Assembly: GCA_002104985.1 (NCBI GenBank)
Contig: MCGO01000002.1
Location: forward strand, 744,001-808,000
Source: Rhizoclosmatium globosum
Taxonomy: Eukaryota > Chytridiomycota > Chytridiomycetes > Chytridiales > Chytriomycetaceae
DNA length: 64,000 nucleotides
Reading direction: 5' to 3'
Shown here: piece by piece, positions 50,501 through 62,912 of the stretch
Position numbering within the stretch: position 1 is the first letter of the stretch
How the letters are laid out: each line of letters starts with the position of its first letter
The notes under the pieces: generated by a model
Databases searched by the model: none
The model's input: the letters and a program-made list of their open reading frames with translations, nothing else
Told to the model about the DNA's origin: nothing
Program-made: the position numbers and the translations under genes

Positions 50501-52520
50501 GATGCAGGTTTTTTCTTGCCTTTGATTGCGACAGCTGTAAAGTTGGGTGGTGAAAGACTGGACACAAAGTTGCTGGTGGAGAGTAATGCTCTTGGGATGG
50601 CAGTTATGGCTTTAGCTAGCGAAGTTGAAGATGTACGAAAGGCTGGTTATTTCATTTTGGATATGACGTATTCCCATTTATATGTAAGTTCGGCTGTTTC
50701 ACGAAAACGTCTAAGCTCATTAATGATACGTTTTATTTTCGATTCATAGAAAGTAGAAAGGCTTGCGCAAAAGCTTCAGCTGACTCTCTTGTTGACAATG
50801 CTCAAAAACGGTATTACGGAACGAACTGACACAGACTTCCCTCAAATCCCAACCATTATTGCACTCTTTTTCAGCCACGCAATTTCGATTGTTTCGAAAC
50901 CGGAGCATTACATGTATCCACTTGTGAATCAATTTCTTCTTTCGCGACCTCTAGTTGATTTTGAGGTTTGCCCACCTTGTCTCTTCACAAAGCAACTCAC
51001 AATTTTACGTTCATATAGGACGTTCCAATGTTTTATATGCTCTTTAATTCATCCACTGACAACTGTCGTCGAGAGCGAGTTTGGCTGTACCGCCTCCTTT
51101 GTGGCGGCCTAAAAACTCAACAAGATTACAAACTTTACAAACGTCGTCACGTAGTCGACCTCATCCTCTCATTCTTCCACTTCCCTCTCGCCGACACGGC
51201 TATCCGGAAACTCACATTTGAGGTAAAATAATAATCATCATATTTTCTCAACTAACAAATATAACCACCAGTTCCTCTATGCTGCCTCTAATTCGCCACA
51301 AATCCTCGTCGATCTAATTACGGACCGTGGATTAACGCCCTTCTTAACAACAACCATAACATCCCTAAACCTCCATCCATCAAACGAACTCGCCCTCGCC
51401 CTACCCCGCCTCTTTACACAAATCGCACGCGTGTGGTTCGCACAACCGAAACACTCGCTCATCTGGTCCCAGAGTATCTGCACCGCTTCTGTTACGCTTG
51501 TAACTGCGGTGATTGACGGGTTCCGTGGCTTTTTGGCTGGTGTTGGGGAGACGGGTGTGGGAGGCGCTGGCGTTTGGTGGCTTACTGTGTTGCGAGATTC
51601 TATTCGGGCACTTGAAGTTTGTTGGCGTGGGTGTGGAGTTGACGCTGGAAGTGCGGATTTGGTTTTGGAGCGGGTTTTGGAACTGTTGGAGGACGTTGAA
51701 GGTGTTTTGATAAGTGGTGATGGTATGGTTAATGAAGAGGAGGGGAGTGACGAATGCAGTATGGAGAGTATGTTTGCGTTGAGGGGAAAGTGAGTGTGGC
51801 TGGAAGTGTGAAGCAGATCCGAAAGTCGATGTTTGGAGTTGTTGCTTCGGCTGGAAGTGTCACCAAGGCTTTGAGAGTTGTTGGAGGAACCGTTGGATCA
51901 CAAGTCCTTTTGCAGTGCTCTAAGACTGTCAAATGGGGATGCACTTTTGCAACTCGGGATGGAAGTCGTGACGTATTATCAGATGCTGTCGCTTGGATAT
52001 CTCGTATTGTGGATAACGGAACCTTGAGGAGGATGTCACAAGGTCAAGGTCATCATGCGTTGGGTTCTGTTTTGGACGTCTTGTTTCGCGTTATCGAAGA
52101 GCCCTCTTGTCGTGAATTGAGGGCAGTGCCGTCAAAGTGCTGTTATCTATTTCAAGGCAATTTGCGGCAGATGTTGACGAACCAGCTGAAGTGGACAAGA
52201 AGCAGCGTGTCAAGAATGGGTCTTTGAAACATGTGTTTACCGAGTTTGTGGCACACGTTTCTGTTTCTCAAGATGATTTGGCGGATATGGTGGTTGTGGA
52301 CTTGCTTGCCAACATACTCAAAATGGTGTGGGGCGGAAACACTTCAATTGATGAATCAGGGTCATTAAAAGCTGTATGGGCCGACCAATTGAAGACAATA
52401 GGCAAGGAAGGCTCCGTGGCGAACTCATGGAAATCTCATTTTGAGACGTTGGCACGGGATTTGGGAACAGGCAGTAATAACACCACAAACCAGCCACAAA
52501 AGAAAGCTCGCGTTGCATAG
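44544..52520 (+). CDS. URB1: URB1/NPA1 nucleolar pre-ribosome-associated protein
   Basis: Very large alpha-solenoid needed for early 60S assembly, acting in the nucleolus. The start at 44544 gives MDVDDPTEFEVSETGSRPPS and a long Asp/Asn-rich stretch. The N-terminal URB1 domain has RFNYRLKRLASGAVDHEISE, MQVTMRLLAAMVVQS, FLLGFLMYGDAAVKKGILET and FLTHLCTRPGFGICIPEPGW. A long intact exon covers 48600-50691. The C-terminal domain shows YDAGFFLPLIATAVKLGGER, HALG-like NALGMAVMALAS, CGGLKTQQDYKLYKRRHVVD and LPRLFTQIARVW. At least eight introns. Single-base deficits near 46613, 46968, 47852, 48455 and 52120; the acidic N-terminus joins the domain in a way I could not settle. Confidence 0.85.
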
Positions 52521-52602
52521 AAACCCCTGAAATATATATTATTCGTTCCGACCATTATTTATTACTCATTCCCATCATCAAAGAACGTGATATTTCATAG
52601 AA

Positions 52603-53804
52603 TTAGTAGCCATGAATCTTTCCCTTCTCTCGCCTCCTCGCCAAATCCTTCAACACCTCGAATATTGTCATACTCAACATACTGCTCGGCACAATCGACA
52701 CAACCCTCGCCGTTACGCCTCTCGTGAAGGCAGACACACCGCCTTCATTCCGATACATATCCACCGCCACATTCCACATTCGGTTATATTGAGGATCGTT
52801 TGCGACTTGAATGCGTGTTTTGACGACATCAAGGACATTTGAGATGGATGAGGAAAGTGTAGAGGCTATTGCTGCGGAGCCAAGGTATCCAACAAAATGA
52901 GGAATTGGTTGAGTTAAGGAATATGATTTCAGTTGTTCGTAAGCGACAAAGTAGCTGTGTGTGAGGGTATGTGTTAGTGGGAAGATTTCAGACGGAAGGA
53001 GATAATTACATGACAGTCTGCGGGATGAATACGCCTAGTGTAATGAAATATCCTCGAAAGAATCCACGCATTCCTTCTTCCCTGTAGATTCGTTTTGCAA
53101 GATCCATCGTTGCACTAGTTCCACCAGTTGCTGTTGTTTCGACTTGTAATTTACTTTTCATTACTTCCATTGGAGTCCTAGCAAGTGGTGGAAAGAGTTT
53201 AAGCAGGTTGTTCAGATCGGGATCAGCATTGTTGGTTTGAAATCATGATGAGAGGTGTGGCCTCCTCTATTTCTGGCGGAACTTCAGAGGAGTACCATCC
53301 TGCATAGATCGATCATAGAACAATCAACTGATGATGCTCAAAGATCCAGAAGTTGATGGATTCTCCATCCAGGGAACGCCACAATTGAAGACAGGTTGGT
53401 AATCCAACTCACCAGAGAAACCCACTTAGACATTCAGCAGCAGTCCCCGCAAGAGCATGAACAAAGACATTGTTTGCAGGAGTGACGCCGTCTCTACTGA
53501 AAGCGAGGCCGACATTCCGTTTTGCGAGTTCGTAGGTTGAAAGGTAGACGGCCAAACCGGGAACGGAGAGAGCCAGTGTGACTGAGATACCATTGTACAG
53601 CGATCCAAGGTGCTTTGTAGATCGTAGGACAGATATTATGGAGCGAGACTGTTCAGTAGTTCCGTTTTGGACACGGGTCTTTATTGTGTCGAGGGGATGA
53701 ACAATCAGACGGGTCACCTATTGCTACCTAGTTAGAACAGGATGAGAGAGAAGGGGATGGCATACAAAGGCAGCAATGGAAGAGTACAGGATGGTGTCGA
53801 GCAT
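52603..53804 (-). CDS. mitochondrial carrier family (SLC25) protein
   Basis: Inner-membrane transporter with three tandem repeats. Signature motifs: PLDTIKTRVQ (repeat 1, near 53690), RTPMEVMKSKLQVE (repeat 2) and SNVLDVVKTRIQVANDPQYN (repeat 3). Matrix-helix blocks GMRGFFRGYFITLGVFIPQT and FTRGVTARVVSIVPSSMLS are present. Introns at about 53720-53767, a long one at 53295-53412, and 52951-53010. Repeat 1 to 2 does not join cleanly near 53295. The substrate cannot be assigned; the P-L-D / P-M-E / L-D-V motifs suggest an uncommon subfamily such as the SLC25A44 type (weak inference). The start at 53804 is 29 nt from the divergent gene at 53834. Confidence 0.8.
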
Positions 53805-53833
53805 TTTGAGATAGTTTCCAAGCACACAAAAGA

Positions 53834-55653
53834 ATGATGGAACCGTCACCACCACACGTTCTGATGCAGACACAGGCCACGCCACCGGAGAAGGGCCTCG
53901 GAAGCAGCGAGGCGGTGGCTGAAGACGGCGCGGGATATTCGCGGCTTGTCGTTGAAGCGTCGACGTCGTTTGGCTCGGTGGGACTGGGCGGCGTCGCTGA
54001 GTCGCCGCGGCCGCCGTCGACTGGGCTTGGAATTGGAATTGGAATTGGAATTGGGCTTGGCGGGCTTGGAATGCCGTGGCAGCGGGCGAGTGAGTGGTCC
54101 CTGCTTTCCTAGGACTAGTACTCAACTACCTGCCTCACACCCTCACACGAACACGCACACACAGGCGAACCACTCGACGATGAACAGTTTGTGTACCAGA
54201 CAACTCACTCGCTAGGCCAGTCCGTTGACGCGCCCGACACGACACGGGTCCCACTTGCCCAGCGCCTTCCCTCAGTCCAAACAACCCTCGTCGACTCAAA
54301 GAAGACTCCTCGCCTAAGAAACCAGTACCTGTCCGATGCCTCGAGTCCCTCGTCTCAGGTTTCTTCGCTGGCCCTCGGCGCGGACTATTCTGGATTCAAG
54401 AAGAAGAAGAAGCATGCTGCCCTGCCACATCTGCCTGTAAACAATAACCCAAATCTGCTAAACACTCCCACATCTGCCTCCTTCCAAGACTACTATCAGC
54501 GTCCTATCCTTCAAAAGCGCCTGAGGAGCTCAGCTTCTTCTAGTGTGGCTTCCTCAGAACGCAGCTACAATGCAATGATTCCCCCAACAGTCACGGCCCA
54601 CGTTCACCACCCTCAACACCTCTCCCGATCGGGAATGATTGGGGTCGGAAATAATCCCGGAGGATATTTTACTTCCTCGTCATCTTCTGCTTCCACTGCC
54701 GCTTCTTATAATAATCTTAATACCCATAATTATACCAACACAAGACGTGGCCTTCCCCCGCTGGTCATCAATGAACGCACGCGTTTGCTGCCTTCATCTT
54801 CTTCATCTGCTTCATCTTCTGCCTCGACGGCTGCAAATCGCAACCTTGAAATCGATGCTGGTGGGCGAGTCACGGTGTCAGTGTCAGTAGCGGGTGACAA
54901 TATGGACGACATGGTACATGTGGGAAATGGACCTGGGAATCGAAGGATTGGACGAAGAACTGGAGTGTTGTGAGTGCTTGTTTGTGTTCATGGCTCAACC
55001 TTACAATTTCGATTACAGAAACAAGCCAATGACAGTGGCATCGTTCTGCTCTTCTCTCTTTCTCATTACGGCCACACTCCTTGCTCTTTTCCTACTCCTC
55101 TCTAATCCTCTGACGCCACTTGCAACCCCACAACAAAACATCCCTGGATCCTGCCTACGGACACATTCCAACCCATTGTTACAAATATCACTGCAGCATC
55201 CACAAAAATCTACGCTTTTGAATTCGAACTGATGGCCATCAACTGGGGCCTCCTTTGGGATGTTGTCCTCAACGGTGCCGACCTTGAAGTATTTGTTGAA
55301 GCTTCCGGGGACACGATTGCAGCCCCATCCCTTCCTCCCATCTCTCACGCTCCTTTCCCAATCCACACAACGTCACAAGAACTTCTAGCCACATTTCCTC
55401 CTCTCAACTCCAGCTATATTCCCACCACACAGCGCCACACTCTCCGCCCGTGCCGAATCGTTATTGAAGATCCAAGCAGTACAGTCGGAAAGATTATATA
55501 CATGAATTATCCATACAAACTCGTAATGAAGGGATCGTTTCGATACACAGGGCTTTTGGGATGTATACTCGGTCAATTGGTGTTTGTAGTGTGCATATCG
55601 TTGAAGCACGGGATGAGATTATTAGTCGGGAATGTGGTCCCACATATTTGTGA
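53834..55653 (+). CDS. Vac7-like vacuolar membrane protein
   Basis: Long Ser/Thr-rich N-terminus, then one membrane span (SLFLITATLLALFLLLSNPL) and a beta-rich C-terminal domain with ADLEVFVEASGD and RPCRIVIEDPSSTVG, ending SIGVCSVHIVEARDE. This order, with the ELM...DLEVF phrase, resembles fungal Vac7, an activator of the PI3P 5-kinase Fab1 at the vacuole. Introns: about 54078-54160 and 54972-55018. One base appears missing near 55152 and near 55558; without the second the frame would run to 55768 with an unnatural hydrophobic tail. The match rests on layout and a few motifs, so it is moderate. Confidence 0.55.
54029..54053 (+). repeat. GGAATT hexanucleotide repeat
   Basis: Four tandem TTGGAA/GGAATT units within exon 1 of the Vac7-like gene, encoding Gly-Ile repeats (GIGIGIGLGG). 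A likely length-variable site. Confidence 0.9.
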
Positions 55654-55923
55654 TGAGTCTTTGTTGGACTCTTTGTTTTGGGAATGCAGCTTTGTGTATA
55701 TTATTTTTTGGAACTACTGCTTCCGGACCTGTATCATTTTGAACCAGTATATATTCTTATCATGTTGAAATAGTAATGAAGAGAAATTTAAAAGTGTTTT
55801 AACAAGTTATGTCATTCTACCCCTCTTCTCCTTTCCTTTTATTCATGTTTTGTCTTCACTGTTTGTATGTGATATTATTTGAACGGACGAAAATGTTGAT
55901 TAGTTTCAAGGCGCCTCCCAATA

Positions 55924-57797
55924 ATGATTCTGCCTCGACGACCAGCCCTACTGCTGCCAGGGCTCATTATCCTCAGTCTAGTTTTTCTCTTTATCGCAAA
56001 CTATGGTCTCCTCGGAACTAATGACTCAAGCCTGACGTCATCAGATACGTTGCAAGGAAACCCACCAACCCTGCCAAAGCGCTAGCTGCATGCGATCTGT
56101 CAGGAACTTCTCAAACAACAATCAAACTATCTCTGGATCCATCAGCTGAAGAGCGGCCCTTGCAACCTCGAGCCATCGTCACTATTTACACCCCCGTTAT
56201 GGACAAAACCTATGATACGGGTCTGGCAGATGTGCTTTTACTTGCCCACAGCTTCAATAACTTACCAGCAGCAGATAAGAAAGACGTTGAGTTCGTTGTT
56301 GCCTTTGTTGGAGAGTTGGCAGCATCAGCGAAACAATCCTTCATGAATCTGGGTGTACGACTGCTGGAATTGCCTGATTTGGGAGCTTCAAAGAAATGGA
56401 CAGTTTCAGAGAATGCATACAAGAGTTGTGTGAAATCACGCTGTTTCGGAAAGTTGTACTTGTTTGGATTAGAAGCTTTCAGCGATATTCTTTACGTTGA
56501 TGCGGGAGTTGTGTTCAGTGAAAAGTTCTCTATGTTATCAGTGTTTGATTTGTCGAATGGGTTGGTTTCTTTGGCGCTGTGCCTTCGTTTGGACTTGGAG
56601 GCAAAGTTTTTGACTCTTCTGTTCTTCTCTTCAAACCATCTATTTCGCGCATGAATGTTATGCTGGATCAAGTTTCGAGGTTGGATCTCAAGGGGTACTA
56701 CTTGGATCAAGATTTCTTCAACAATTACTTTGATGGTTCACTCAGCCCATCTTGCATGGCTTGGTCACACCTTCCAGAATCATTGAATCTTCAACTTGTT
56801 GACTCGCGAAGCCAAGATGCAGTTTCATCCTCTCAAATCGTACCACACAATTTTTGGACACACAAGCCAACTATTGACAGCCCGGTTTTTACACTGTACA
56901 ACCGCTGGAAGGCTACAGTGCGGTCATTATTTGAGCTTCAAACACGTGAACAAAAGCGCAGTGATGTTGGACTGATCCCCAACTCAATCCAAGACCTCAC
57001 CACAATGCTCAAAGCAAACACATTCTCCCATACCTTTGTCATCCTGACCATCATGACGCTTGACACGGAGAAGAAATTTTTCGATAGGACGATGGGTAAC
57101 CGGGAACGATATTGCAAACGTCACCCTGAAGTGTCACATTATTTGGAGAGTAAAATCACTGCCAAGAACGCGGTCTGGCAGAAAGTCTACGCTACACAGA
57201 AAATTATTAACGATTACGATTGGGTGTGGCTTTTGGATGGGCGCGATGCAATGATCAGTAAGTTACCATCACGTATGTCAAAATCACGAAGCGACTAACT
57301 CGCTTCGAACAAAAGTGAATGGCGAAGTCGAATTGCGTGCATTGATTGGAATGCTCATCCTAGAACGGCCCGACCTAGACACAGATATTATCATTGCCAG
57401 AGATATTAGTGAAGCGATGAATGCAGGATCATTCTTCTTACGAAACTCAACATGGACTCGAGATGTTTTCATACCAGAGTGGTTTACGTTTGAAAATCAC
57501 CCTGATTCAGAGACGCGTGATCATAAGTGGCAGGAACAATGGGCTATTATTCGACTCTATGAAGATGATAAGATTGAGCTGCCATGGCATACTCAGCAGC
57601 TGGATCAAAAACGGCAGTATTTGTTCAATTCTTATACTTTCGTGAGTGTTCCATTTCTATTGCTTGGTTGCTTACGATTTATTTAGGGTCCGCAACCAAC
57701 ATTCAAACCAGGAGATTTCGTTCTTCATTCCCCGGAAGGAGGACGCGGAATGGATTTATATAAGTTTATGAAGGAACATCAGTTAAAGGAATTTTAA
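55924..57797 (+). CDS. two-domain glycosyltransferase: GT8-like plus GT34-like
   Basis: The start at 55924 gives a basic tail and signal anchor (PALLLPGLIILSLVFLFIAN), a Golgi type II protein. The first domain resembles GT8/glycogenin: RAIVTIYTPVMDKTY, CFGKLYLFGLEAFSDILYVD, FGAVPSFGLGGKVFDSSVL and YYLDQDFFNNYF. The second resembles GT34 (Mnn10/Gma12): FVILTIMTLDTEKKFFDRTM, NAVWQKVYATQKIINDYDWV, WLLDGRDAMI and IIARDISEAMNAGSFFLRNS. Introns at about 57257-57315 and 57643-57688. Single-base deficits near 56077 and 56563. The DxD in domain 1 reads VDAG, so that half may be inactive. The alternative is two fused neighbouring genes; the sequence between them shows no stop or start. Confidence 0.72.
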
Positions 57798-57839
57798 TGG
57801 ACAAAATTGACCTATGGTGCTATTATATGAGCTTTATTT

Positions 57840-60800
57840 CTAGAAATAAACGGTATTTCTCCACTTGGATACTTTATGAAGTCGACCTTCTTTGACGTGT
57901 GGAGCAACAAAGCCTTCATCATCAGGAATTTCGAAGTCATTCTGTTGAATATCCTTTGGAACAATGACTCTATTGGTCTCTGGGTGAAACAAATCATCCA
58001 TTTTTAATGGAATATAGTGTCGCTTTCGTTTTGGTGGGGAATCCAATTCAGCAGCTTCGGGAATAGTTGGTTCCACAGGCTCTACAAAAGCAGGAATCTC
58101 ATGATACAACGGATGATGTCTCTGGGCTTGTTCAATAGTAGAGTTATTGGCTAATCCGTTGAGGTTATTAGTACCCTTAGCAGCAGCAATCACAGGATCG
58201 CCTAAGGTTCCTTTCACCGTTGCCGCAAGAGCAGCATTATGAATCAGAGAACTTGTTCGTTTGATGGCATTTACAAGTTTTGATGCTGCCCCACTACCTG
58301 GTCTTTCAACTGGGTTCTGATTCAGGCCAGCTCCACCCTCCCGTGTCAATGGCGTGAGGACAAATCAAATGTGCTGTCTTTATGCAGTATAGGCGTTTGC
58401 AAACTAGGCCGACGACTTGCGCTTACAATAGTTTGTCTAACTTTCGTTAAATCAATTTCAGCTTCTTCATACCGTCCGTCAATGACGGCATCTGCCACAT
58501 CTGCAAAACTTGCAGTCTTTTTCAGTGTTGGGTTTGCAATTATGATACTGGCGTTACTAATATGATTTGATGCGTTTGAAGATGGCGATTGCGGGCGTGA
58601 TATCCTTTCAGCGCCAATATGCTCTCAGCACGTGTAGCCGGTGCAGCAGAAAGAGGAGACTGTTCCTTCGGAATCGGTGAGATTGATGGGCTGCTAGCTG
58701 TTCTCACAGCTTGTCGCAAAAGACTGGTCGACTGATGCGGCGACGACGGCCTTTGATGCTGTCTTGTATGAGACTTTGAGCCCGCATTGGTGTCATCGGA
58801 GTAGTTGGAGCCTTGTTAGAGGAGTGGGCACTTTCAGATGCACCAGCAGACTGAATTAACCTCGAGTATTTCTCTGTTGGAGCAACAGGTACTTCAACGT
58901 TAGGAACAGACGCGTGACTAGCGGAACGCAGCAGTGGAGGGGTTGAAGGTACTGAAGTGACTGGTAAAGAGACGTGTCGTGAAAGTGGGGACTTTGCCCG
59001 CGATGCAGATGATGAGGGCTTTGGAGGTAAGTCCATAACCTCATTTATGGTTGACTTTGGTGGAATTGTTTGCTGGGGCAATGAATGTTCCTGAACTTTA
59101 GGTACCACCTCATTCTTTTCAGAACCAGAAAATAGGCGACTACTAAAAGCTGCACCACTGGAAGTTGAAGGCATGCTGTTGAATAGACTAGTTCCGCTAA
59201 GAGTTTGATTCGTGTTGCTCATAGTTCTTGATCTCACTTGGTTTGAAGCAGTTGTGGGAGTCCTCATGCTTTCATCTCCAGGTGTGGGTGTTATCGGCGG
59301 TATAACATCTTGTAAGTGATGGCGATGATGAGGAGGTTTGTGTCCAGTAAGTCTCATTGTTTTTAAGCTAAGGTTCTTTCGGCGCAATGCTGCTTCCGCC
59401 ATCGTGGTGTATTTTTCATGATGTTTCTCCCATTGTGGCTATGAATACAACAGTATTGTGAGTTTAAAATAAAATGATGTTAATAAACACCATACATTAA
59501 TGGGCGGGGACAGATTCTTATCCCAAAATACTGTTGATGTATCCAAACTAACAATAGCTCGCTCTAATGAAACTAAGGGAGGTAAGGCAGGAGGCTTACA
59601 TATCAAAAACGAAAATTAGTTTTATCATAAACCCAAGATTCCAACTTACAGGCTTCAAAATAACTGAATGCCTTCCTCTCCTTCCCGCTCCAACTTTTCC
59701 CATACCTTGAGGCTTGTATACTTGCTTATTACTTCGAGCCAATCCTTTAACAGGAGGGCGAACAGGTTTTACTTTAGATAAAAGCTGTACATTCTCTTCA
59801 ACAGCTTCAGTTTGAATCTTTTCAGTTTCGTCGATTTGGTCATCAGGTTTTACTTCTTGAATCAACGATTCTTTTGGAGTTTCGGGTTTGCTTTTTAAGA
59901 CACTTGATCGTTTTGCGACACTTGGTTTTGTAACCACCCAATTGGGTCCATTTGAAGATGACGGCCTGCTGATTAGAGGTGGGTGCGGTAATGGTTGAAC
60001 TGGGAGTGCTGACACATTTTCCAAAAACGTATCTGATGCTTGTCGAGCAACTCCGTCAGTCCCTGTTTCTCCATTTTCGCCGTTTTCTTTAGCATTACCA
60101 GAACCTCTTCGACTCATTGAAATGACGGCAGCAACAACATTTGCTACTCCAATAAATGATAGTTTTCTATGGGCTGGAGGAGGAACGGATGTATCCTCTG
60201 GGTACTGTTTGAAATTGCGTGTATCTTTCTTGTGACGTTTCGTGAGTGTATACTTGTCGGCACGTTGTCGAATTTTCGATATAGCTTCATCTCGTTTTTG
60301 CTTTTTGATTTCCTCTTCATGTTTTACGTTCTCAGCATGTTTTGCCTCCAATTCATAACGTCGCATTCGAGCCTTTTGTGACTTTTCCATTATGTCAGAA
60401 ACGACACCGTCGTGGTATTCTTTGCGTTTGGCTTCCAGGAGCTCATAAATACACAATAGTTCTTTGTCGCGTTCTGCCTTTTCTTGCATATCGAGAAGCC
60501 GCGCTGTTTCACGCCGAGCTTTCTTGGCAGCTTTAATTTTCCTGAAAAAAATAAATAACTGTTAGTTAATTGTGCCTGTGTATATTTTGTTGCATCTTAC
60601 GCCTCCATGGCGCGGCACGTGCAGCATTTGCGCTACTGCTGCGTCGTCCCTTGGTTACTTTCGCACCATTCTCTGCCCCACTTTGAGATGCAAGACTGCT
60701 GACGTCCGTCATAAATGATGTCTGTCGGCTATTCTGGGCCGAAATCGCACTTGGATTTCTGCCAGCTCCATTCAACAACATAGCTCTATCAGCAACTGAT

Positions 60801-61598
60801 ATAGATCCTCGAGCAGATTTTGGACGTAGTTCTCCATGCGTTTTCAAGGACTCTGGCTTCTCAAACGTGACTGCCCACTTTTGAGACCCGCGTCGAGCTT
60901 CAATTGCTGTAGATGTTGTCAACGAGGTATGTTTTGGTGATGTTTGCGCCGTTCGTTTATGGGAAGACGTTGCACTGCTGCCTGTGTGTGGGGAGAGTTG
61001 CTGGGAAACGTCACCACTTTGAAATTCAGATGAATAAATCCATCATGTTCCTCCGTTTGTTCGACTGAGAGGCGTTGCTATTTAATTTTAAGATTGTTTG
61101 GAAATATAGATCTTGATGGGGGTAAAAGGTGTATGGTAAGTACCCGTTCGCGTTCTTCAACAACAAAATCGGGAAATGAAGGTCCCTTGTCGACTTTCGC
61201 CTTCAACGCCATTCCTTCACTCAGTTCTCCATCGGCCATGAGTTGCCAGGTTTAGTGGCAAGCTCTTCCGCAAAATCCACGAGTTTCGCAACGATTTCGT
61301 CTTGTGATTCTGTTCGCATCGCTGCAGTTGTTGCCCGTGTCATACGTTCTGTAGCTGTCGCTGCACTGGAGCTATGAGGTGTTGGAGATCCATATTTATA
61401 CGAGTTTGAGCTTGTTGTTGATTTTGCAGTGGTTGGTTTTGAGAAGGTAGTTGAATGGTTAACGAGGGGAGGTTTCGAGGATTTTGAACGCGGGAGTTCT
61501 GAGCGAGAAAGCGGAGAAGGTCTGATACTTCCTCCATGATGTGGCCGAGTAGGTGCAGAGTGAGACTCTGGACGGCGGAGTGGTTGCGGTTTTGTCAT
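57840..61598 (-). CDS. large disordered protein with central coiled coil, unknown
   Basis: One gene is the best reading: first exon MTKPQPLRRPESHSAPTRPH (start 61598), then Ser/Pro/Thr-rich stretches, a Glu/Lys/Arg-rich helix (60485-60250; EKAERDKELLCIYELLEAKR, ARMRRYELEAKHAENVKHEE), more disordered sequence, MAEAALRRKNLSLKTMRLTG (59402), and a basic/acidic tail with KRKRHYIPLKMDDLF to the stop at 57840. Introns are visible near 61075-61140, 60545-60600, 59405-59640 and others. One base appears missing near 61240. I recognise no domain. The two parts left and right of 59.4 kb could be separate genes; both have the same composition. Confidence 0.5.
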
Positions 61599-61654
61599 TT
61601 CTCCTCAAGAAGATTTACATGAATCTTATTATATTAATCTATCTCGATTCACGA

Positions 61655-62205
61655 TCAGAGTTTCTTCACCATCATAATGTGTGGGCAACCTTCTTCATCA
61701 AACACATCACCTTCACTAACAAAACCACAAGAGGCATAAAACTTTTCCGCAATACATTGCGAATGAAGCTTGCAAATTCTGAACGTTCCTTGTTTGCGAG
61801 CCTCGTTCTCCACTCCCAGCATCAAGGCTTTACCCGCCCCTTTCATTCGTCCGGCCTTCAGCACCGCAACCCGTCCAATCTTTGCAATAGATTTATCCGC
61901 TGGGTATGCAAACATCCTTGCAACGCCGATTGCATTAGAAGGTTGGAGACGTCTGCTGAGGGAAAGAGCAGGAAGTGTGTGCTTACGGCATCCATTTCGT
62001 CCACTTCAATATCTGCCGAGAAGCCCTGTAGAACAGTGAGCAAGTTGAATCATGTGATAGCGATGCAAGCCTCGGGTTTACTGAGGTTTTCAGAACTTGC
62101 CTGTTCATCGCAAAAGACTTCAAGACGGATGGCCATACATCGGTCAATTTGTTCTTTCGTAGTGGCAGTGACAACGGTGAAGGTAGGGGAGGACGGAGCT
62201 GTCAT
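61655..62205 (-). CDS. GNAT N-acetyltransferase, tandem copy A
   Basis: GCN5-related acetyltransferase fold: QIDRCMAIRLEVFCDEQ (alpha1), acetyl-CoA-binding segment IGRVAVLKAGRMKGAGKALM (motif A, R-x-x-G-x-G/A), and FYASCGFVSEGDVFDEEGCP near the C-terminus. Length is about 160 residues, typical of a single-domain GNAT. The intron 62026-62100 has a GCAAGT donor and AG acceptor. One base is missing near 61935 (NAIGVARMFAY). Tandem with copy B, which shares the intron position. Substrate unknown; the EELE-like alpha1 and HIMMVK end resemble ElaA/YjcF-type acetyltransferases. Confidence 0.82.
62026..62100 (-). other. GC-AG intron
   Basis: The 75-nt intron of GNAT copy A starts CAG|GCAAGT and ends CTACAG. 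The exon junction is fixed by the paralogue, whose intron at the same codon begins CAG|GTTTGT. This is therefore a well-supported GC-AG intron with the usual strong flanking consensus. Confidence 0.8.
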
Positions 62206-62383
62206 ATTTTTTGGTGATTTGATTTTGGATTTGTTTGGAAAGGGAGGTCAGGAACGAGCGGATGTGATAGGGAAAGTCAGTAACCTTAATAGTAGTCCAT
62301 TCTTTATTAAGAGTAGATGCCTTATAGTAGTTCTTATCTCCTTACGCTATCCGGCTAACCTTCCATATTTCCGTAATTTTCAA

Positions 62384-62912
62384 TCACTCCAAAGACTTCA
62401 CCATCATAATATGAGGCGCTCCACCTTCAAGAACCACTTCTCCTTCAGGCACGAAGCCGCAGGATGCATAAAATCGTTGGGCGACACACTGTGAGAGTAA
62501 TTTGGCAACCCGGAACGTTCCTTGTCTTCGAGCTTCCTGTTCCGCCGCAGTCATAAGCGCTGTTCCAGCACCTTTCATTCTTCCTTCCTTGGCTACAACT
62601 ACTCGTCCAATCTTAACAATTGTCTTGTCCGTGGGTATGCAAACACGCGACAGGTTCCAATTGCATTGTTCAGATTCGATGTATCCTCCGAAGGAAATAG
62701 GAGGAAGTGTTTTGCAATAGCATCATATTCATCTGATTCATTCTCTCGGGAAAAGCCCTAGTATATAATCAGAAAACGTTGACAGTATCGTTTGAAAAGA
62801 GCAACAAACTTGTTCATCGCAAAAGACAGCGAGGCGGAGAGCCAGACACTTTTCGAGTTGCTCTTTGGAAGTTACAGGAATCACGGTAAAGGCGGGACTT
62901 GCAGTTACCATC
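62384..62912 (-). CDS. GNAT N-acetyltransferase, tandem copy B
   Basis: Same architecture as copy A: QLEKCLALRLAVFCDEQ, IGRVVVAKEGRMKGAGTALM, and FYASCGFVPEGEVVLEGGAP followed by HIMMVKSLE. The intron at about 62759-62810 has a GT donor, in contrast to the GC donor in copy A. The start at 62912 is preferred; the frame extends to 63016 with another ATG. One base appears missing near 62633 (FAYPTDKTIVKIG). Identity with A is high in the acetyl-CoA motif and low in the N-terminal ten residues. Confidence 0.82.
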
